Below are positions 63,342 through 64,000 of a stretch of 64,000 nt of DNA, one piece after another. The stretch is from UBA2965 sp036526135 (GTDB lineage: Bacteria; Pseudomonadota; Gammaproteobacteria; Pseudomonadales; Azotimanducaceae): assembly GCA_036526135.1 (NCBI GenBank), contig DATCZA010000017.1:274907-338906 (forward strand). The letters run 5' to 3'. A program made the position numbers and the translations under genes. How positions within the stretch are numbered: the stretch's first letter is position 1; each line of letters opens with the position of its first letter. A model generated the notes under the pieces. It was not told the DNA's origin and searched no databases. It worked only from the letters and a program-made list of their open reading frames with translations.

Positions 63342-64000
63342 CTAGCGAAACCACTTCGCGAGCACGTTCTCGACCACGGGTGCTACGTTGATGCCGATCA
63401 TCCATTCCGGTCCGAACGCGTCGCTCTGATCGACGTAGTAGTTGATCTCGGCGCTCAGCTTCCACGGCCGCCCGTTCCAGATGACCGTCTTCCCGACGGT
63501 GAGGTTGATCGGCAGCGTCCACTGATTGGCGATATGGTCGTAGCTCATGATGGGCGCCGTGCCCACGCTCCATCCGCCGCCGGGTAGATGGGTGTAGAAA
63601 GCCTGGATGGTGGTGAGGCTGACGTCCACGTCGCCGGACCCGGCAACGTCCCATTGATGGTTGGGGAACAGCCCCAGGACGTGCTTCTTGGTGGTCTTTC
63701 CGATCAGCAGCTCGGGACCCAGGGTCCAGCGGTCGGTGCCCAGTGCCTTCTTCGTGGCTGTTGGCAGGGACGAGATCACGCCCGCGGCGATGAGCATGCC
63801 GCTGTCCGTCGTCCTGGCATACGCCAGGTCGAAGGCGATGTCGCCAAGACCGGATTTGGAGCCGAACCCGTCGTCCCCCGGAACCGGCTGGTCCAGGAGA
63901 ATGGGTATGGCGGGACGAAAGAGAATCAGATCCCCGTTGGCCAGCGCGAACGGAAAGGACGGTTGAAGCAGAAGGGTGGTGCCATCCTGACCCCCGGCGT
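63342..64000 (-). CDS. Outer-membrane transporter (MetA-pathway type), 5' end beyond window
   Basis: A partial open frame of about 219 codons that continues beyond the window edge, so the start is not seen. It has beta-strand character and resembles outer-membrane 'MetA pathway of phenol degradation' proteins: KSGLGDIAFDLAYARTTDSG, then GPELLIGKTTKKHVLGLF and TAPIMSYDHIANQWTLPINL, ending in Phe-Arg. The protein at 50923-51822 looks like the same broad family. The reading frame is unbroken to position 64000. Its substrate is unknown. Confidence 0.8.
   Translation of the reverse strand, partial: AGGQDGTTLLLQPSFPFALANGDLILFRPAIPILLDQPVPGDDGFGSKSGLGDIAFDLAYARTTDSGMLIAAGVISSLPTATKKALGTDRWTLGPELLIGKTTKKHVLGLFPNHQWDVAGSGDVDVSLTTIQAFYTHLPGGGWSVGTAPIMSYDHIANQWTLPINLTVGKTVIWNGRPWKLSAEINYYVDQSDAFGPEWMIGINVAPVVENVLAKWFR

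Overview
This window comes from a GC-rich, aerobic Gammaproteobacterium. The evidence is the gene order around polA (thrB-type kinase, DUF2782, polA, engB, cytochrome c4, dsbA, endonuclease/phosphatase), which matches the Pseudomonas-type arrangement, together with a standalone homodimeric aceE, DNA polymerase II and many c-type cytochromes. A marine or saline lineage outside the classic model genera is plausible, but that is inference. The genes pack tightly, mostly with 4-base start/stop overlaps. I see no rRNA, tRNA, CRISPR array, phage or insertion sequence, and no gene-free stretch longer than 300 bases.

Layout. 1-1424: end of heme O synthase and a SCO copper chaperone (cytochrome oxidase assembly). 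1560-8807: the polA neighbourhood. 8945-11596: aceE. 11763-13060: a BON-OmpA protein coupled to a membrane-anchored coiled-coil protein. 13064-16581: an MFS exporter with a DUF2905 protein, a 5-formyl-THF cyclo-ligase-like protein and a nucleotide pyrophosphatase/phosphodiesterase. 16574-18181: an alkyl-DHAP-synthase-like flavoprotein. 18282-23482: a lipid-modification operon (desaturase, FAD oxidoreductase, DUF1365, two Cfa-type methyltransferases), followed by a sensor kinase. 24816-26544: folE2 and a response regulator, with a ribosome-site-sequestering hairpin between them. 26676-28997: polB. 29028-30673: a permease and a Nudix hydrolase. 30780-36643: a complete glycerol-type ABC transporter (glpSTPQUV), followed by a DUF1295 protein and an esterase. 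38407-43927: a secreted amidotransferase-like protein, gamma-glutamyltranspeptidase, epoxide hydrolase, cytochrome b561 and cytochrome c'. 44076-45050: a MerC-like protein and a selenocysteine-containing glutathione peroxidase. 45088-49270: a PQQ-type sugar dehydrogenase, an AbgT transporter and a solute-binding protein. 49311-64000: mainly envelope and secreted proteins (Bax-type hydrolase, DUF4136 and DUF3313 lipoproteins, an octaheme TPR cytochrome, a repeat-rich DUF3300-like protein, a sulfatase and outer-membrane barrels).

How the genes work together. Several blocks concern the envelope and membrane lipids (desaturation, methylation, possible ether-lipid chemistry, OmpA/coiled-coil scaffold). 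Others concern thiol and peroxide chemistry (DsbA, GGT, epoxide hydrolase, selenoperoxidase) and respiration (heme O, SCO, cytochromes c4, b561, c' and octaheme).

The observations most worth checking are: (1) the selenoprotein glutathione peroxidase, with an in-frame TGA and a bacterial SECIS hairpin that shares its apical sequence with E. coli fdhF; (2) the two glycerol-transporter ATPases, whose defects are complementary so that only one composite ATP site should be canonical; (3) the predicted folE2 translational hairpin; (4) the branched/methylated fatty-acid operon; (5) the thrB-like kinase without its metal-binding Asp; (6) the sugar dehydrogenase whose signal peptide appears to begin at ATA.
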